Assembly: GCF_041675725.1 (NCBI RefSeq)
Contig: NZ_JBAYTI010000001.1
Span: 54,628 to 118,627 of the forward strand
Length of the DNA: 64,000 bases
Source: Castellaniella sp041675725
GTDB lineage: Bacteria; Pseudomonadota; Gammaproteobacteria; Burkholderiales; Burkholderiaceae_B
Reading direction: 5' to 3'
The position numbers were made by a program, and so were the translations under genes. Below, in pieces: positions 24,420-32,769 of this stretch. The notes beneath the pieces are model-generated. The model saw only the letters and a program-made list of their open reading frames with translations. It made no database searches and was not told the DNA's origin. The first letter of the stretch is position 1; each line of letters opens with the position of its first letter.

Positions 24420-25630
24420 GGTATTGGGTCCTTTGCGCCGTAAGCCAGTTCGCTGCCAGAAGCCAGGTCAGTGACGGAAGCCGGCTCCGCGTCGTCGCCA
24501 GGCTCGGGGTCGCCACGAAACAGCGCCTCCCACAGGCTCATGACCCTCGCCAACTCAAAGCGTTGCAGCACCTCGGGCGCCCGGCGCGCAAGCTGCGCGC
24601 GCAGGGCGGGATCCGCCATCAGCCGGGCCATTGCCGCAGCCAGCGCGGTATCATTCTGGCGCTCGGGCACCAGCACGCCGTCCACGCCATCGCGGATGAT
24701 GTCGGCGGGCCCGGTCTCGCAATCGAAGGCCAGGCAGGGCAAACCGGCCGCCATGGCCTCCAGCAGGCTGTTGGGCAGGCCCTCGGTCCGCGAGCTGAGC
24801 ACGTACAGGCGGGCGGCGGCGTACCAGTCGCTTACGTTGCCGACGCGCCCCGGCAACTGGATCCGGTGCTGCAGGCCCAGCTGATCGCGCAGCGATTCGA
24901 GCGCCGGACGCTCGGCCCCCTCGCCGAGAATGACCAGATCCCATTGCGGCTGTGCATCGGCCACCCGCGCGAATGCCCGGATCAGACAGTCGAAGCCCTT
25001 GACAGGGTGCAGTCGCCCCACGGCCAGCACGAAAGGGCGGTCGCCCGAACCAGGCACCGGGCAGACGGGTTCACCGCCCGGGATCGGCCAGGCGACGGCG
25101 TTCGGGATCACCCGTGCGCGCACGCCGGGCACATGCGTATCCAGCCACTGCGCGCTGCGTCGGGTCAGGGCCACGACCGCGTACGCGCGCGGATACGTCT
25201 GGCGGCGTAGAAAGGCCCAGAAACGCGGCAGGCGCCGCGCCGGCGGATGGCTGTGCTCCGTGGCGACGACCCGCGCCCCCAGCCCGTGCGCCGCCAGAAC
25301 GGCCATGATGGAAGGGCGCGTCATCATGCCGAGGACGATGTCCGGGCGCTCACTGCGCAAGACCCGACGCACGGCCCGATAGCGCTGCAGATTGCCGGCC
25401 AGCGCCCCGATGGGGCCGTGGCTCTCGCGCGCCAGCCCCAGGGCGATACGCCGCACGCCGGCCGGCAGGGGGTAGGCATCGTGCGCAGAGCCCGCCAGGG
25501 TCACCAGCGTCACGCGCCGCCCCTGGCCCAGCCACCAGGCCGCCAGCGAGGCCGCCACCCGTTCCGCCCCGCCCGCCCGCATCGAATGATGCAGTATCAA
25601 TAAGTGGTGGTCAGCGCAGGAATCGGACAT
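24416..25630 (-). CDS. GT4-family glycosyltransferase
   Basis: A 404-residue GT4 glycosyltransferase. The acceptor-side loop is ILHHSMRAGGAERVAASLAA, and the donor side has VGRLHPVKGFDCLIRAFARV and the E-x7-E motif in SSRTEGLPNSLLEAMAAG. An open frame continues upstream to 25951, but that part is antisense-like low-complexity sequence inside the epimerase gene. ATG 25630, which overlaps the epimerase stop by 20 bp, is the supported start. The protein is a close relative of the next gene, suggesting an old duplication within the operon. Confidence 0.92.
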   Translation of the reverse strand: MSDSCADHHLLILHHSMRAGGAERVAASLAAWWLGQGRRVTLVTLAGSAHDAYPLPAGVRRIALGLARESHGPIGALAGNLQRYRAVRRVLRSERPDIVLGMMTRPSIMAVLAAHGLGARVVATEHSHPPARRLPRFWAFLRRQTYPRAYAVVALTRRSAQWLDTHVPGVRARVIPNAVAWPIPGGEPVCPVPGSGDRPFVLAVGRLHPVKGFDCLIRAFARVADAQPQWDLVILGEGAERPALESLRDQLGLQHRIQLPGRVGNVSDWYAAARLYVLSSRTEGLPNSLLEAMAAGLPCLAFDCETGPADIIRDGVDGVLVPERQNDTALAAAMARLMADPALRAQLARRAPEVLQRFELARVMSLWEALFRGDPEPGDDAEPASVTDLASGSELAYGAKDPIP

Positions 25631-26636
25631 ACCAGGGCATGGCCGACTCGAGGCCCTGCAGGATGTCGAACTGCGGATCGTACCCCAGCAAGGTGCGGGC
25701 CTTGGTGATGTCGGCCTGTGAATGCCGGATGTCGCCGGCGCGAAAATCGGCATGCTGCGCCGCATGAGGGTATTCGACGCCATGACGGCCCAGAATGGCG
25801 CGCAGGTGCCCGAAGAGTTCGTTGAGCGACGTGCGCGCATTGAGCGCCACGTTGTACACCTGGTTCTGGCCGCGCGGCCCCGCCAGCGCCGCCAGGAGAT
25901 TGGCCTGCACCGCGTTGTCCACGAAGCAGAAATCGCGGCTGGTCTCGCCATCGCCGTTGATCACCACCGGCTCGCCGCGGATCATGGCCGAGATCCATTT
26001 GGGAATGACCGCCGCATACGCGCCATCCGGGTCCTGGCGGGGCCCGAACACGTTGAAATACCGCAGCCCCGTGGAATCCAGACCCCAGGTACGGGAAAAA
26101 ACGTCGGCATAGAGCTCGTTGACGTACTTCGTGATGGCATACGGCGACAAGGGTCTGCCAATGTGGTCTTCGACCTTGGGCAAACCCGGCAGGTCGCCGT
26201 AGGTCGAACTCGAGGCGGCGTAGACGAATGACTGCACGCCGGCATCACGGGCCGCCACCAGCGTGTTCAGGTGGCCCCCGATATTGACCTCGTTTGTGGT
26301 GATTGGATCTTCGAGCGAACGCGGCACCGAGCCCAGCGCCGCCTGGTGCAGCACGTGCTGCACCCCCCGGGTGGCCTCGCGGCAGGTATCCGCATCGCGG
26401 ATGTCGCCTTCGATGAACTGAAAACGGGCCCACTGCGCGGGCTCGACCCGCGCGCGCACCTCGTCCAGATTGTGCTGATAACCCGTGGAAAAATTATCCA
26501 GCCCCGTCACGGTCTGATCGAGCAGCAAAAGCGTTTCGAGCAGATTCGAACCAATGAAGCCTGCGCAGCCGGTCAGCAACCAGGTGCGCGGTGCCTGCTG
26601 CAGTTGCGTACGGATCAGATCGTAGGAAGAGGACAT
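25611..26636 (-). CDS. UDP-N-acetylglucosamine 4-epimerase (TviC/WbpP type)
   Basis: A 341-residue short-chain-dehydrogenase-type sugar-nucleotide epimerase, the same length as WbpP. NAD binding is shown by WLLTGCAGFIGSNLLETLLL. The active site has Ser/Thr in YAASSSTYGDLPGLPK and the Tyr-x3-Lys pair in SPYAITKYVNEL. LRYFNVFGPRQDPDGAYAAV completes the family pattern. It should convert UDP-GlcNAc (or the uronic acid) to the galacto form. With the dehydrogenase upstream it gives UDP-GalNAcA, the Vi-antigen/O-antigen precursor. The gap to the dehydrogenase is 7 bp. Confidence 0.9.
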   Translation of the reverse strand: MSSSYDLIRTQLQQAPRTWLLTGCAGFIGSNLLETLLLLDQTVTGLDNFSTGYQHNLDEVRARVEPAQWARFQFIEGDIRDADTCREATRGVQHVLHQAALGSVPRSLEDPITTNEVNIGGHLNTLVAARDAGVQSFVYAASSSTYGDLPGLPKVEDHIGRPLSPYAITKYVNELYADVFSRTWGLDSTGLRYFNVFGPRQDPDGAYAAVIPKWISAMIRGEPVVINGDGETSRDFCFVDNAVQANLLAALAGPRGQNQVYNVALNARTSLNELFGHLRAILGRHGVEYPHAAQHADFRAGDIRHSQADITKARTLLGYDPQFDILQGLESAMPWYVRFLR

Positions 26637-26643
26637 AAAATTC

Positions 26644-27918
26644 TCAGAGACGCAAATCGGACTCGTGCTTGCCCAGCACGTACTTCAGATCGTAGAGGAT
26701 GTGCTCGGGCTTGCCCAGCGCGCGCAAGGCGGCCTCGCCCATGGCCCGGAACTGCTCGTGGGCAACGGCAACGATGATGCCATCATAGGCGCCCGGTGCC
26801 GGCGCGGCGATCGGCCGCATGCCGTACTCGCGCTCGGCTTCATCGGCATCGACCCACGGATCGTAGATATCCGCCTCGATGTGATATTCGCCCAGTTCGT
26901 GCACGATGTCGACGACGCGCGTATTGCGCAGGTCGGGACAGTTTTCCTTGAAGGCAAGCCCCAAGACCAGCACGTGCGAGCCCTGCACCTGGATGCGCCG
27001 CTTGGTCATGGCCTTCACCAGCTGGGCGGCCACGTAGCCGCCCATGGAATCGTTCAGCCGGCGCCCCGCCAGGATGATCTCGGGGTGATAGCCGATCGAT
27101 TGCGCCTTGTGGGTCAGATAGTAAGGGTCGACGCCAATGCAGTGCCCGCCCACCAGACCAGGCCGAAAGGGCAGAAAATTCCATTTCGTGCCGGCGGCCT
27201 CGAGTACATCCTGCGTGTCGATGCCCAAACGGTTGAAGATCAGGGCCAGTTCGTTGATCAGGGCGATGTTGACGTCGCGCTGCGTGTTCTCGATGACCTT
27301 GGCCGCCTCGGCCACCCGGATGGACGCCGCCTGGTGCGTGCCCGCCGTGATGATTTCGCGATAGAGGGCATCGACCAGCTCGGCGATCGCGGGCGTGGAG
27401 CCGGACGTCACCTTGCGTATGTTGGCCACGCGATGCTGCTTGTCTCCGGGGTTGATGCGCTCGGGGCTGTAGCCGGCGAAAAAGTCCTGGTTGAACACCA
27501 GGCCGGAGACCCGTTCGAGCACGGGCACGCAGACCTCTTCTGTGGCGCCTGGATACACCGTCGACTCGTAGATCACCACGTCGCCCTGCTCGAGCACCCG
27601 TCCGATGGTCTCGCTGGCCCGTACCAAAGGGGTCAGGTCCGGCTGTTTGTACTGGTCGATGGGAGTGGGCACCGTGACGATATACACATTGGCCTGCGCC
27701 AGTGCGTCGGGATCGTTCGAGAACTGCAGCTGGGTTGCCTGGGCCAGCTCGGTCGCATCGACTTCCAGGGTGACGTCGCGGCCCGCCCGCAACTCGGCAA
27801 TGCGTTGCTGGTTGACATCGAACCCGAGGACCGCACGACGCTTGCCGAACTCTACGGCCAAAGGCAGGCCGACGTAGCCCAGACCCACGACAGCCAGGCG
27901 GATGTCACTCAATTTCAT
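26644..27918 (-). CDS. UDP-N-acetyl-D-glucosamine/galactosamine 6-dehydrogenase (TviB/WbpO type)
   Basis: A 424-residue NAD-dependent enzyme that oxidises C6 of a UDP-HexNAc to the uronic acid. The Rossmann motif is LAVVGLGYVGLPLAVEFGKR. The central domain has RVAEAAKVIENTQRDVNIAL, and the catalytic Cys lies in GGHCIGVDPYYLTHKAQ. The C-terminal domain contains LGLAFKENCPDLRNTRVVDI. ATG 27918 is preceded by GGAGAG at good spacing; an earlier ATG is less likely. The order dehydrogenase-epimerase matches tviB-tviC and wbpO-wbpP pairs. Confidence 0.92.
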   Translation of the reverse strand: MKLSDIRLAVVGLGYVGLPLAVEFGKRRAVLGFDVNQQRIAELRAGRDVTLEVDATELAQATQLQFSNDPDALAQANVYIVTVPTPIDQYKQPDLTPLVRASETIGRVLEQGDVVIYESTVYPGATEEVCVPVLERVSGLVFNQDFFAGYSPERINPGDKQHRVANIRKVTSGSTPAIAELVDALYREIITAGTHQAASIRVAEAAKVIENTQRDVNIALINELALIFNRLGIDTQDVLEAAGTKWNFLPFRPGLVGGHCIGVDPYYLTHKAQSIGYHPEIILAGRRLNDSMGGYVAAQLVKAMTKRRIQVQGSHVLVLGLAFKENCPDLRNTRVVDIVHELGEYHIEADIYDPWVDADEAEREYGMRPIAAPAPGAYDGIIVAVAHEQFRAMGEAALRALGKPEHILYDLKYVLGKHESDLRL

Positions 27919-27956
27919 CACTCGCTCTCCGGACATCGGTTGCACCAAAGGGGATT

Positions 27957-29099
27957 TTAATCATTGCGCACCCGCCGGCCCAGGGACGGCAGCAGCAGCC
28001 AGCGGGGACGGCGCCACGTGATCAGCCTGACGTACAGCCAGATATAGGCCGCCGCAAACGCCGTCATGCTCAGGCTCAGGATGGCCACGTCGTCCCACCA
28101 CACGGTCGCCGGCACCAGGCTGATCAGGGCCAGCACCCAGAGATAGGGCGAGGCCATGGCATTGCACAAGGCGGGCACCGCATGGCGCCGGTCCCGGCTG
28201 AAGGTGATCCGGACCAGGCGCCGAAAGACCAGCTGGTGCAGATGCAGGGCATCGGGCTGATCCACCGGTACGCCGCGCTTGAACTTGCGCCGCCAGATGG
28301 AAAACAACGTCTCGAACACCGGATAGAACAGCACGGCCAGAGCATAGAAAGGCGACACGCCCGGGTTGCGAACCACCAGCTGGACAGCCAGCTCGGCCAG
28401 CATGAAACCCAGGAAGTACGCGCCGCCATCCCCCAGGAACACGCGCCCGAAGGGAAAATTCCAGACCAGGAAGCCCAGCGTCGCCGAGGCCAGTGCGGTC
28501 GCGATCAGGAAAATGGGCACATCCTGCACCTGCCACGCCACCAATGCGAGCGATACCGCGATCAGGCTGGCGATCATGCCCGCCAGCCCGTTCATGCCAT
28601 CGACGATGTTCAGGGCGTGGGTGCAGCCCCCCACGGCAATCATGGTGAACAGCAACGACCCTATCGGCCACGCGGACAGCCAGTCGTCCACCCAGGACAG
28701 GCCCACGCGCGAAATGCCGCCCAGCAGCCACCAGGCGATGGCGGCCGACAGGAAGGCGGCCAGCAGGCGCTTGCCGGCCCCGATGTCTTTGGTGATGTCT
28801 TCCAGCAGCCCAGCCACGAACACCGGAAGCGCGGCCACGAACAGAGCGGGCCACAACCAGCTCAGCGTCATGTTGCGCGGCCCCAGAACCAGCAACCCGG
28901 CCAGCGTGCCCGCCACGACGGCCAGGCCGCCCACCCGCGGCGCGGCCCGCGTGTGCATGGCCTGCGGTTTGTGCAGGTCGCTGTCGCCGGTATAGCGGCC
29001 ATGCCAGCGCTCGGACACCACGATCAGGCCCCCGGCGAGAAACGCAATGGCGCTGATGATGGGCCAGCTCAGGGCGTCGGACAGTGACGATGCAATCAA
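27957..29099 (-). CDS. MraY/WecA-family undecaprenyl-phosphate sugar-1-phosphate transferase
   Basis: A 380-residue membrane protein with about ten hydrophobic segments. Family motifs are HKPQAMHTRAAPRVGGLAVV near the N-terminus, LNIVDGMNGLAGMIASL with the Asp-Gly-Met-Asn loop, and FLGDGGAYFLGFMLAEL with the catalytic Asp. It should start glycan assembly by moving a HexNAc-1-phosphate from UDP-sugar to undecaprenyl phosphate at the inner membrane. The only suitable start is TTG 29099; no ATG precedes it in frame. It is the first gene of the six-gene polysaccharide operon. Confidence 0.9.
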   Translation of the reverse strand: MIASSLSDALSWPIISAIAFLAGGLIVVSERWHGRYTGDSDLHKPQAMHTRAAPRVGGLAVVAGTLAGLLVLGPRNMTLSWLWPALFVAALPVFVAGLLEDITKDIGAGKRLLAAFLSAAIAWWLLGGISRVGLSWVDDWLSAWPIGSLLFTMIAVGGCTHALNIVDGMNGLAGMIASLIAVSLALVAWQVQDVPIFLIATALASATLGFLVWNFPFGRVFLGDGGAYFLGFMLAELAVQLVVRNPGVSPFYALAVLFYPVFETLFSIWRRKFKRGVPVDQPDALHLHQLVFRRLVRITFSRDRRHAVPALCNAMASPYLWVLALISLVPATVWWDDVAILSLSMTAFAAAYIWLYVRLITWRRPRWLLLPSLGRRVRND

Positions 29100-29259
29100 T
29101 GAATGGTCGGCAAAATCAGTTCAAACCCTGATTATCGTTCATCTGTCGCGTGCCTGCCCGCCACAGGTCTGCAATAACTGCAACAGAATCTGGCGCGACC
29201 CGGCATCGATCTGCGGCACAGAAGACCCACCCGCAGGCGGGTGCCCAGTCTGGATGCGG

Positions 29260-29293
29260 AAAAAAAAGGCCCAAGATCGGAAGATCTTGGGCC
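29260..29293 (-). terminator. Strong intrinsic terminator
   Basis: On the minus strand GGCCCAAGATC, loop TTCC and GATCTTGGGCC form a perfect 11-bp stem followed by eight T residues. It ends the candidate RNA at 29260-29409 and could also stop read-through from coq7 into the polysaccharide operon. Confidence 0.9.
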
Positions 29294-29409
29294 AAATCCA
29301 CCAAAGGAGGAGGGTGGAGGAGACAACCGGGGCATGTCGGGCTACCAGGGCCTTGGCCCGAGCCTGCATGTTTAGGGAAAACCCTTAAAAACATGCTGCG
29401 ACATCCAAT
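29260..29409 (-). ncRNA. Candidate small RNA (or attenuated 5' leader of the polysaccharide operon)
   Basis: A minus-strand unit of about 150 nt runs from a sigma70-like promoter to a perfect intrinsic terminator. Within it are an imperfect hairpin, GCATGTTTTTAAGGG paired with CCCTAAACATGC, and a second short stem GGGCCAAGGCCC. An unpaired C-rich stretch, CTCCTCCACCCTCCTCCTTT, contains two anti-Shine-Dalgarno-like blocks. That combination is typical of trans-acting sRNAs that cover ribosome sites. Alternatively the unit is the leader of the operon starting at 29099, with the terminator acting as an attenuator. No known RNA family was recognised. Confidence 0.55.
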
Positions 29410-29415
29410 GAATTC

Positions 29416-29445
29416 ATTATAGGTTAATTTTTTGCTGCATTGCAA
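29416..29445 (-). promoter_or_regulatory. Sigma70-type promoter for the candidate RNA or leader
   Basis: On the minus strand TTGCAA (29440-29445) and a perfect TATAAT (29416-29421) are 18 bp apart, in an AT-rich segment that stands out in this GC-rich genome. Transcription should start near 29409. The overlapping TGCATTGCA is itself palindromic and may bind a regulator. Confidence 0.75.
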
Positions 29446-29539
29446 GAATTATTTGTTGTCAATAGGAATCGGCCATGACTTTGTTGGATTTTTGCACACT
29501 CGTTGCCCATCAGCGAACGGTAATGCGGCCGCCCAGCGC

Positions 29540-30256
29540 CTACAGCCGGTAGGCCGTCGTCGTCATGACCCGGGACATCAGCCGCATGGCCCCCCGGACC
29601 GGCGCCGGGAGAGGCACCCCCCCGTGGCGCTCTGCCGTGCTGCGATGGCCGATTTCATCGTCGCGCATCTGGGTGACGATACGCCGCGACCGGGTATCGT
29701 GCTCGGGCAGCGAAGCCAAATGGCCGTTCAGGTGTTCCTCGACCTGCCGCTCGGTCTCGGCCATGAAGCCTAGGTTGTAGGGAATGCCGGCCCGGCTGGC
29801 CACCAGCCCCAGCCCGAACGAGCCCAAATACCACAAGGGGTTGAACACGCTCGGACGGCTGTTGAGCTCATCGAGCCTTTCACGGCACCAGGCCAGATGG
29901 TCGACTTCTTCTTCGGCGGCCTGGAGCAGTACGTCGCGTACGCCCCTATCCCGGCACAACATGGCCTGGGCGCGATACAGCGCCTGGGCGCAGATCTCGC
30001 CCACGTGATTGACCCGCATCAGGCCAGCCGCATGACGCGCCTCGGGTATCGACAGGACCGGATCATCGGCCGAAGGCGCCCCGGCCGGGTTCGGCCTGGC
30101 ATGCGGGATGGTGCCATCCAGGACTTGCAACGCACGCCCGAGCTCGGCGAGCAGCCGGTCCACCGGACTGTGGCGTCGGGCCCAGGCCGGGGCGGCCGGG
30201 GCGGGGGGTGGAAGCAGGTCGGGTGCCTGGGCACCCGGGATCGAATCAGCAGCCAT
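29540..30256 (-). CDS. coq7: Coq7-family 3-demethoxyubiquinol 3-hydroxylase
   Basis: A 238-residue di-iron hydroxylase of ubiquinone synthesis. The iron ligands are visible in MRVNHVGEICAQALYRAQAM, AEEEVDHLAWCRERL, ETERQVEEHLNGHL and MRDDEIGHRSTAERHGG, the doubled E-x-x-H pattern of the Coq7/ferritin-like fold. The N-terminal 45 residues are Pro/Ala-rich and not part of the catalytic domain. ATG 30256 has GAGAATG upstream; a longer frame to 30376 would overlap the next gene and is not preferred. It follows the oxidase operon by 23 bp, so it may be co-transcribed with these respiratory genes. Confidence 0.93.
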   Translation of the reverse strand: MAADSIPGAQAPDLLPPPAPAAPAWARRHSPVDRLLAELGRALQVLDGTIPHARPNPAGAPSADDPVLSIPEARHAAGLMRVNHVGEICAQALYRAQAMLCRDRGVRDVLLQAAEEEVDHLAWCRERLDELNSRPSVFNPLWYLGSFGLGLVASRAGIPYNLGFMAETERQVEEHLNGHLASLPEHDTRSRRIVTQMRDDEIGHRSTAERHGGVPLPAPVRGAMRLMSRVMTTTAYRL

Positions 30257-30279
30257 TGGACATTCTCGCGAAAAATCGG

Positions 30280-30876
30280 TCAGCGATGCAGGAAGCGCCA
30301 GATGGGCCGGATTTCGGCCAGCAGCCAGGCCAGCGGCCAGAGTATGGCCAAAGCGATCAGGCCCCGGCCCGACCATTCCTGATCATCCTGGAGGTAAGCA
30401 TTGCACAAACGAACGGGCTGGTCCAGATAGACCATGCCCACGATCGCGCTCATCCAGCAGAAATTACCCAGAAAAAAGACCTTGATGATGATGTTGGCGC
30501 GCCGCACCGAAGCCCGCAGTATCCAGCCGCAGACCGGCAGCCCCAGGTACTTGAACCATGTGACGGCGCCGCCCAGCAAGGCGTCGTCCAGCGCCTTGGG
30601 AATCATCCAGCCCGCCGCCACCAGACTCACCAGCAACAGACCAGGCAGGCCGTATTCGTTGACCGACCAGCCTGTGCTGCCCGGATCGACCTCCGACCGC
30701 CCCGTGCGCGCAACGTGCCAGGCCTGTTGCGCGAACACGCCCGCCAGGATCAGCAGCGGCACCTGCACCAGCATATGCAGGCTCATGAGTGCGGTCAGCG
30801 GCCCATGCAGGCCTGTGGCCAACGCCAGGCTCAGGGCGGCCAGCGCGGCCCACGCCGCTGCCCGGCCCGCCATCAT
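30280..30876 (-). CDS. Multi-pass membrane protein of the oxidase operon, function unknown
   Basis: A 198-residue protein with about five or six membrane segments, for example AAAWAALAALSLALATGLHG, LHMLVQVPLLILAGVFAQQA, LPGLLLVSLVAAGWMIP and LIALAILWPLAWLLAEI. Conserved-looking polar residues include HMLVQ, WHVAR and the loop YLQDDQEWSGRG. Family membership was not recognised. It overlaps the SCO gene by 4 bp and is the last gene of the cbb3-like cluster, so it may help assemble the oxidase or its copper centre; this is inferred from context only. Confidence 0.8.
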   Translation of the reverse strand: MMAGRAAAWAALAALSLALATGLHGPLTALMSLHMLVQVPLLILAGVFAQQAWHVARTGRSEVDPGSTGWSVNEYGLPGLLLVSLVAAGWMIPKALDDALLGGAVTWFKYLGLPVCGWILRASVRRANIIIKVFFLGNFCWMSAIVGMVYLDQPVRLCNAYLQDDQEWSGRGLIALAILWPLAWLLAEIRPIWRFLHR

Positions 30877-31508
30877 GGCTGCACTCCAGCGGCACCCGCC
30901 AGTTCCCGGGCGGCCTGCAAGGCCAGGCCGGGGGTATCCAGATCCAGGATGCGGGACAGGCGCGCATCCGGCGTCACGACGTGAAAGGCGGCATTGTGCT
31001 CGAACTCGCCCAGGGGCGCTGGAATCACGGTAATGCCGAACAGATCCAGCGCCTCGTGCATCTGCTGCGGATCCTCGAAGGCCATGAATCGCCAGACGTC
31101 ATCGCGCGCATGCATGCGGCGGGCATATCGGGCCAGATCATCGGCCTTGTCGCGTGGATCGAAACTGATGCTGATCAGGCGTATGCGATCCTGCAACCCT
31201 TCGCCCTCGATCACTTGCTGCAGCTGCTCTGTAAGCGATCCCTGCGCCAGGCACAAGGCGACGCAGCGCGTATAGAAGAAATTGACGATGGCCACCCGGC
31301 CATCCTCGCGCAGATCGGCATCGAGCGACTGCAGATGGCCTGTATCGTCCAGCACCTGTGCATCGGGGATGGGCCTGGGCTGCTGCGCCACGGACTGCCT
31401 GCGGGCCGTTTCGGCCGTCAGGGCTGAAAAGCCGTCGGTCAGAAACCACAGGACCCCGATACCCGCCGCCATGGCAAGCACCAGGGCCAGAAACCAGCGC
31501 AGGATCAC
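30873..31508 (-). CDS. SCO1/SenC-family copper chaperone
   Basis: A 211-residue protein with an N-terminal membrane anchor (ILRWFLALVLAMAAGIGVLW) and a periplasmic thioredoxin-like domain. The copper-binding CxxxC is Cys82 and Cys86 in FFYTRCVALC. The distal His is probably His171 in EFEHNAAFHVV. SCO proteins deliver copper to haem-copper oxidases, which fits the adjacent cbb3-type genes. The start is taken as GTG 31508, with AGGCAGG upstream; a GTG at 31532 would add eight residues. It overlaps the membrane protein gene by 4 bp. Confidence 0.9.
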   Translation of the reverse strand: MILRWFLALVLAMAAGIGVLWFLTDGFSALTAETARRQSVAQQPRPIPDAQVLDDTGHLQSLDADLREDGRVAIVNFFYTRCVALCLAQGSLTEQLQQVIEGEGLQDRIRLISISFDPRDKADDLARYARRMHARDDVWRFMAFEDPQQMHEALDLFGITVIPAPLGEFEHNAAFHVVTPDARLSRILDLDTPGLALQAARELAGAAGVQP

Positions 31509-31556
31509 ATCAGGACCTGCCTGCCGGCCCACCCGCCCGGCGTGCGCAAAGCCCGC

Positions 31557-32138
31557 TTATTGGCCGAGCAGCGGCCGCAGATCTTCATCACCCTTCCAGG
31601 GTTCTGTCTGGCCCTTGGTTTCTTCACGAACCTGGGCCACGTAAGCCGCATCGGTTTCGGACGCCGAATTGCCGAAGCTGGTGCGCACGTGGTTGACCAC
31701 GGCAGCCACCTCGGCGTCGGAGAACTTGGAGAAATGGGGCATCTCGCCATTGTACTCGTTGCCCTCGACCGTAATCGGACCATGAATGCCGTGCAGCACG
31801 ATGCGGATCATGACGCCGGCATCGTCGGCATCCACCCACTCGGACTTGGACAGCGGCGGGAAGACCCCCGGCACACCGCCCCCATTGGCCTGGTGGCAGG
31901 CTACGCAATTGGCCATGTACACCTGGGCGCCATCGACCGACGCGGGCACCGCGAAATCGGCCTCGACCCGATTGTCGCCCACCCAGGCCGGCATGGGGTT
32001 GAAGGTGGAATACATGTGATACACCGCCCACAGCAGCAACAGGCCGATGACGGTCAGCACAATGATGGGGATGGGCCGGCTGCCTTCGTAGGGCTCGGGG
32101 TTTTCACGCTTTTGCTGGACGAATTTCGAATCGCTCAT
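31557..32138 (-). CDS. Membrane-anchored mono-haem cytochrome c subunit of the cbb3-like oxidase
   Basis: A 193-residue protein. One membrane segment (PIPIIVLTVIGLLLLWAVYH, about 22-42) is followed by a periplasmic cytochrome c domain. The haem-binding CVACH is at 78-82, and Met133 in GEMPHF is the likely axial ligand. It takes the place of CcoP in the gene order, but CcoP normally carries two CXXCH motifs and this protein has one. It overlaps the CcoO-like gene by 4 bp. It presumably passes electrons to the CcoO-like subunit. Confidence 0.9.
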   Translation of the reverse strand: MSDSKFVQQKRENPEPYEGSRPIPIIVLTVIGLLLLWAVYHMYSTFNPMPAWVGDNRVEADFAVPASVDGAQVYMANCVACHQANGGGVPGVFPPLSKSEWVDADDAGVMIRIVLHGIHGPITVEGNEYNGEMPHFSKFSDAEVAAVVNHVRTSFGNSASETDAAYVAQVREETKGQTEPWKGDEDLRPLLGQ

Positions 32139-32767
32139 TTCCGGGCTCCTTGGCTGTCGGCCGCCTCATCGGGTAATGTCGGCAGTTCGACGCCTGGGTT
32201 GATCGGATAGGTATGATCCAGGCCGACCAGGTAGTCGACCAGGTCCAGTGCCTTCTGGCTGGCCACGACCACCTTGCCCTGCGGGGCGAATTCGGGCGGC
32301 AGGTTGATGACCTTGTCATTGGCCCCTGCCGTGTCCTTGAGCTCGAAGAGGAACGGAAATGCCGGCATGTTGCTGCCCGACACATAGGCACGCGGTTGGT
32401 ACAGGTGGCCAAGATTCCAGTCCACACTGGGCTGGCGCGCCCCGATGTTGAAGAGGTCGGGCCCCGTACGCATGGTGCCCAGCAAGTGGGGCCGGTCGTA
32501 GTAGTAGTCGGTTGCCACCGGCGCACGGCCCCAGCCGCGCTGGAAGTCCGGCGCCTGCGACTGGCTGCGCGGCTGCTGTGAATGGCAGTAGACGCAGCCC
32601 ATTTCGATATAGACCTGCCGACCGCGCAGTTGCTGCTCGGTATACGGCTTGAGCCCGGGGGACGGCTGCATGTCGTCCAGCTGAAGATAAGGCAGCACCA
32701 CCAGGGTGGCGGTGGCCAGCGCGAGAGTGACCATCGCGCCGCTGAGAAGTTTGTATTCGCTATCCAT
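32135..32767 (-). CDS. CcoO-like mono-haem cytochrome c subunit of cbb3-type oxidase
   Basis: A 210-residue membrane-anchored cytochrome c. The N-terminal segment AMVTLALATATLVVLPYLQL is the anchor. CVYCHSQQPRSQ (Cys58, Cys61, His62) and RPHLLGTMRTGPDLFNIGAR are signatures of CcoO/FixO, and Met134 in GSNMPAFPF should be the axial ligand. CcoO carries electrons to the catalytic subunit. The gene lies 2 bp downstream of the subunit I gene, the normal ccoN-ccoO order. Confidence 0.93.
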   Translation of the reverse strand: MDSEYKLLSGAMVTLALATATLVVLPYLQLDDMQPSPGLKPYTEQQLRGRQVYIEMGCVYCHSQQPRSQSQAPDFQRGWGRAPVATDYYYDRPHLLGTMRTGPDLFNIGARQPSVDWNLGHLYQPRAYVSGSNMPAFPFLFELKDTAGANDKVINLPPEFAPQGKVVVASQKALDLVDYLVGLDHTYPINPGVELPTLPDEAADSQGARK

Positions 32768-32769
32768 GA

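Larger units (their letters stand above)
29100..29539. other. 440-bp intergenic region between coq7 and the polysaccharide operon
   Basis: No protein gene is supported here. The stretch 29260-29445 holds a promoter, hairpins and an intrinsic terminator, all in the minus direction. Bases 29100-29259 form the leader of the polysaccharide operon and show no further clear signal; CCACCCGCAGGCGGGTG at 29228-29244 is a short palindrome without a T-tract on either strand. Bases 29446-29539 are AT-rich with no recognisable element. Confidence 0.6.

Noticed and set aside
25631..25951. N-terminal extension of the glycosyltransferase at 24416
   Set aside because: The extra 107 residues lie inside the epimerase gene in another frame and are unlike any GT4 N-terminus.
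29341..29348. CTGGTAGC in the leader of the polysaccharide operon, similar to part of JUMPstart
   Set aside because: Only eight bases match and the essential ops part (GGCGGTAGC) is absent.
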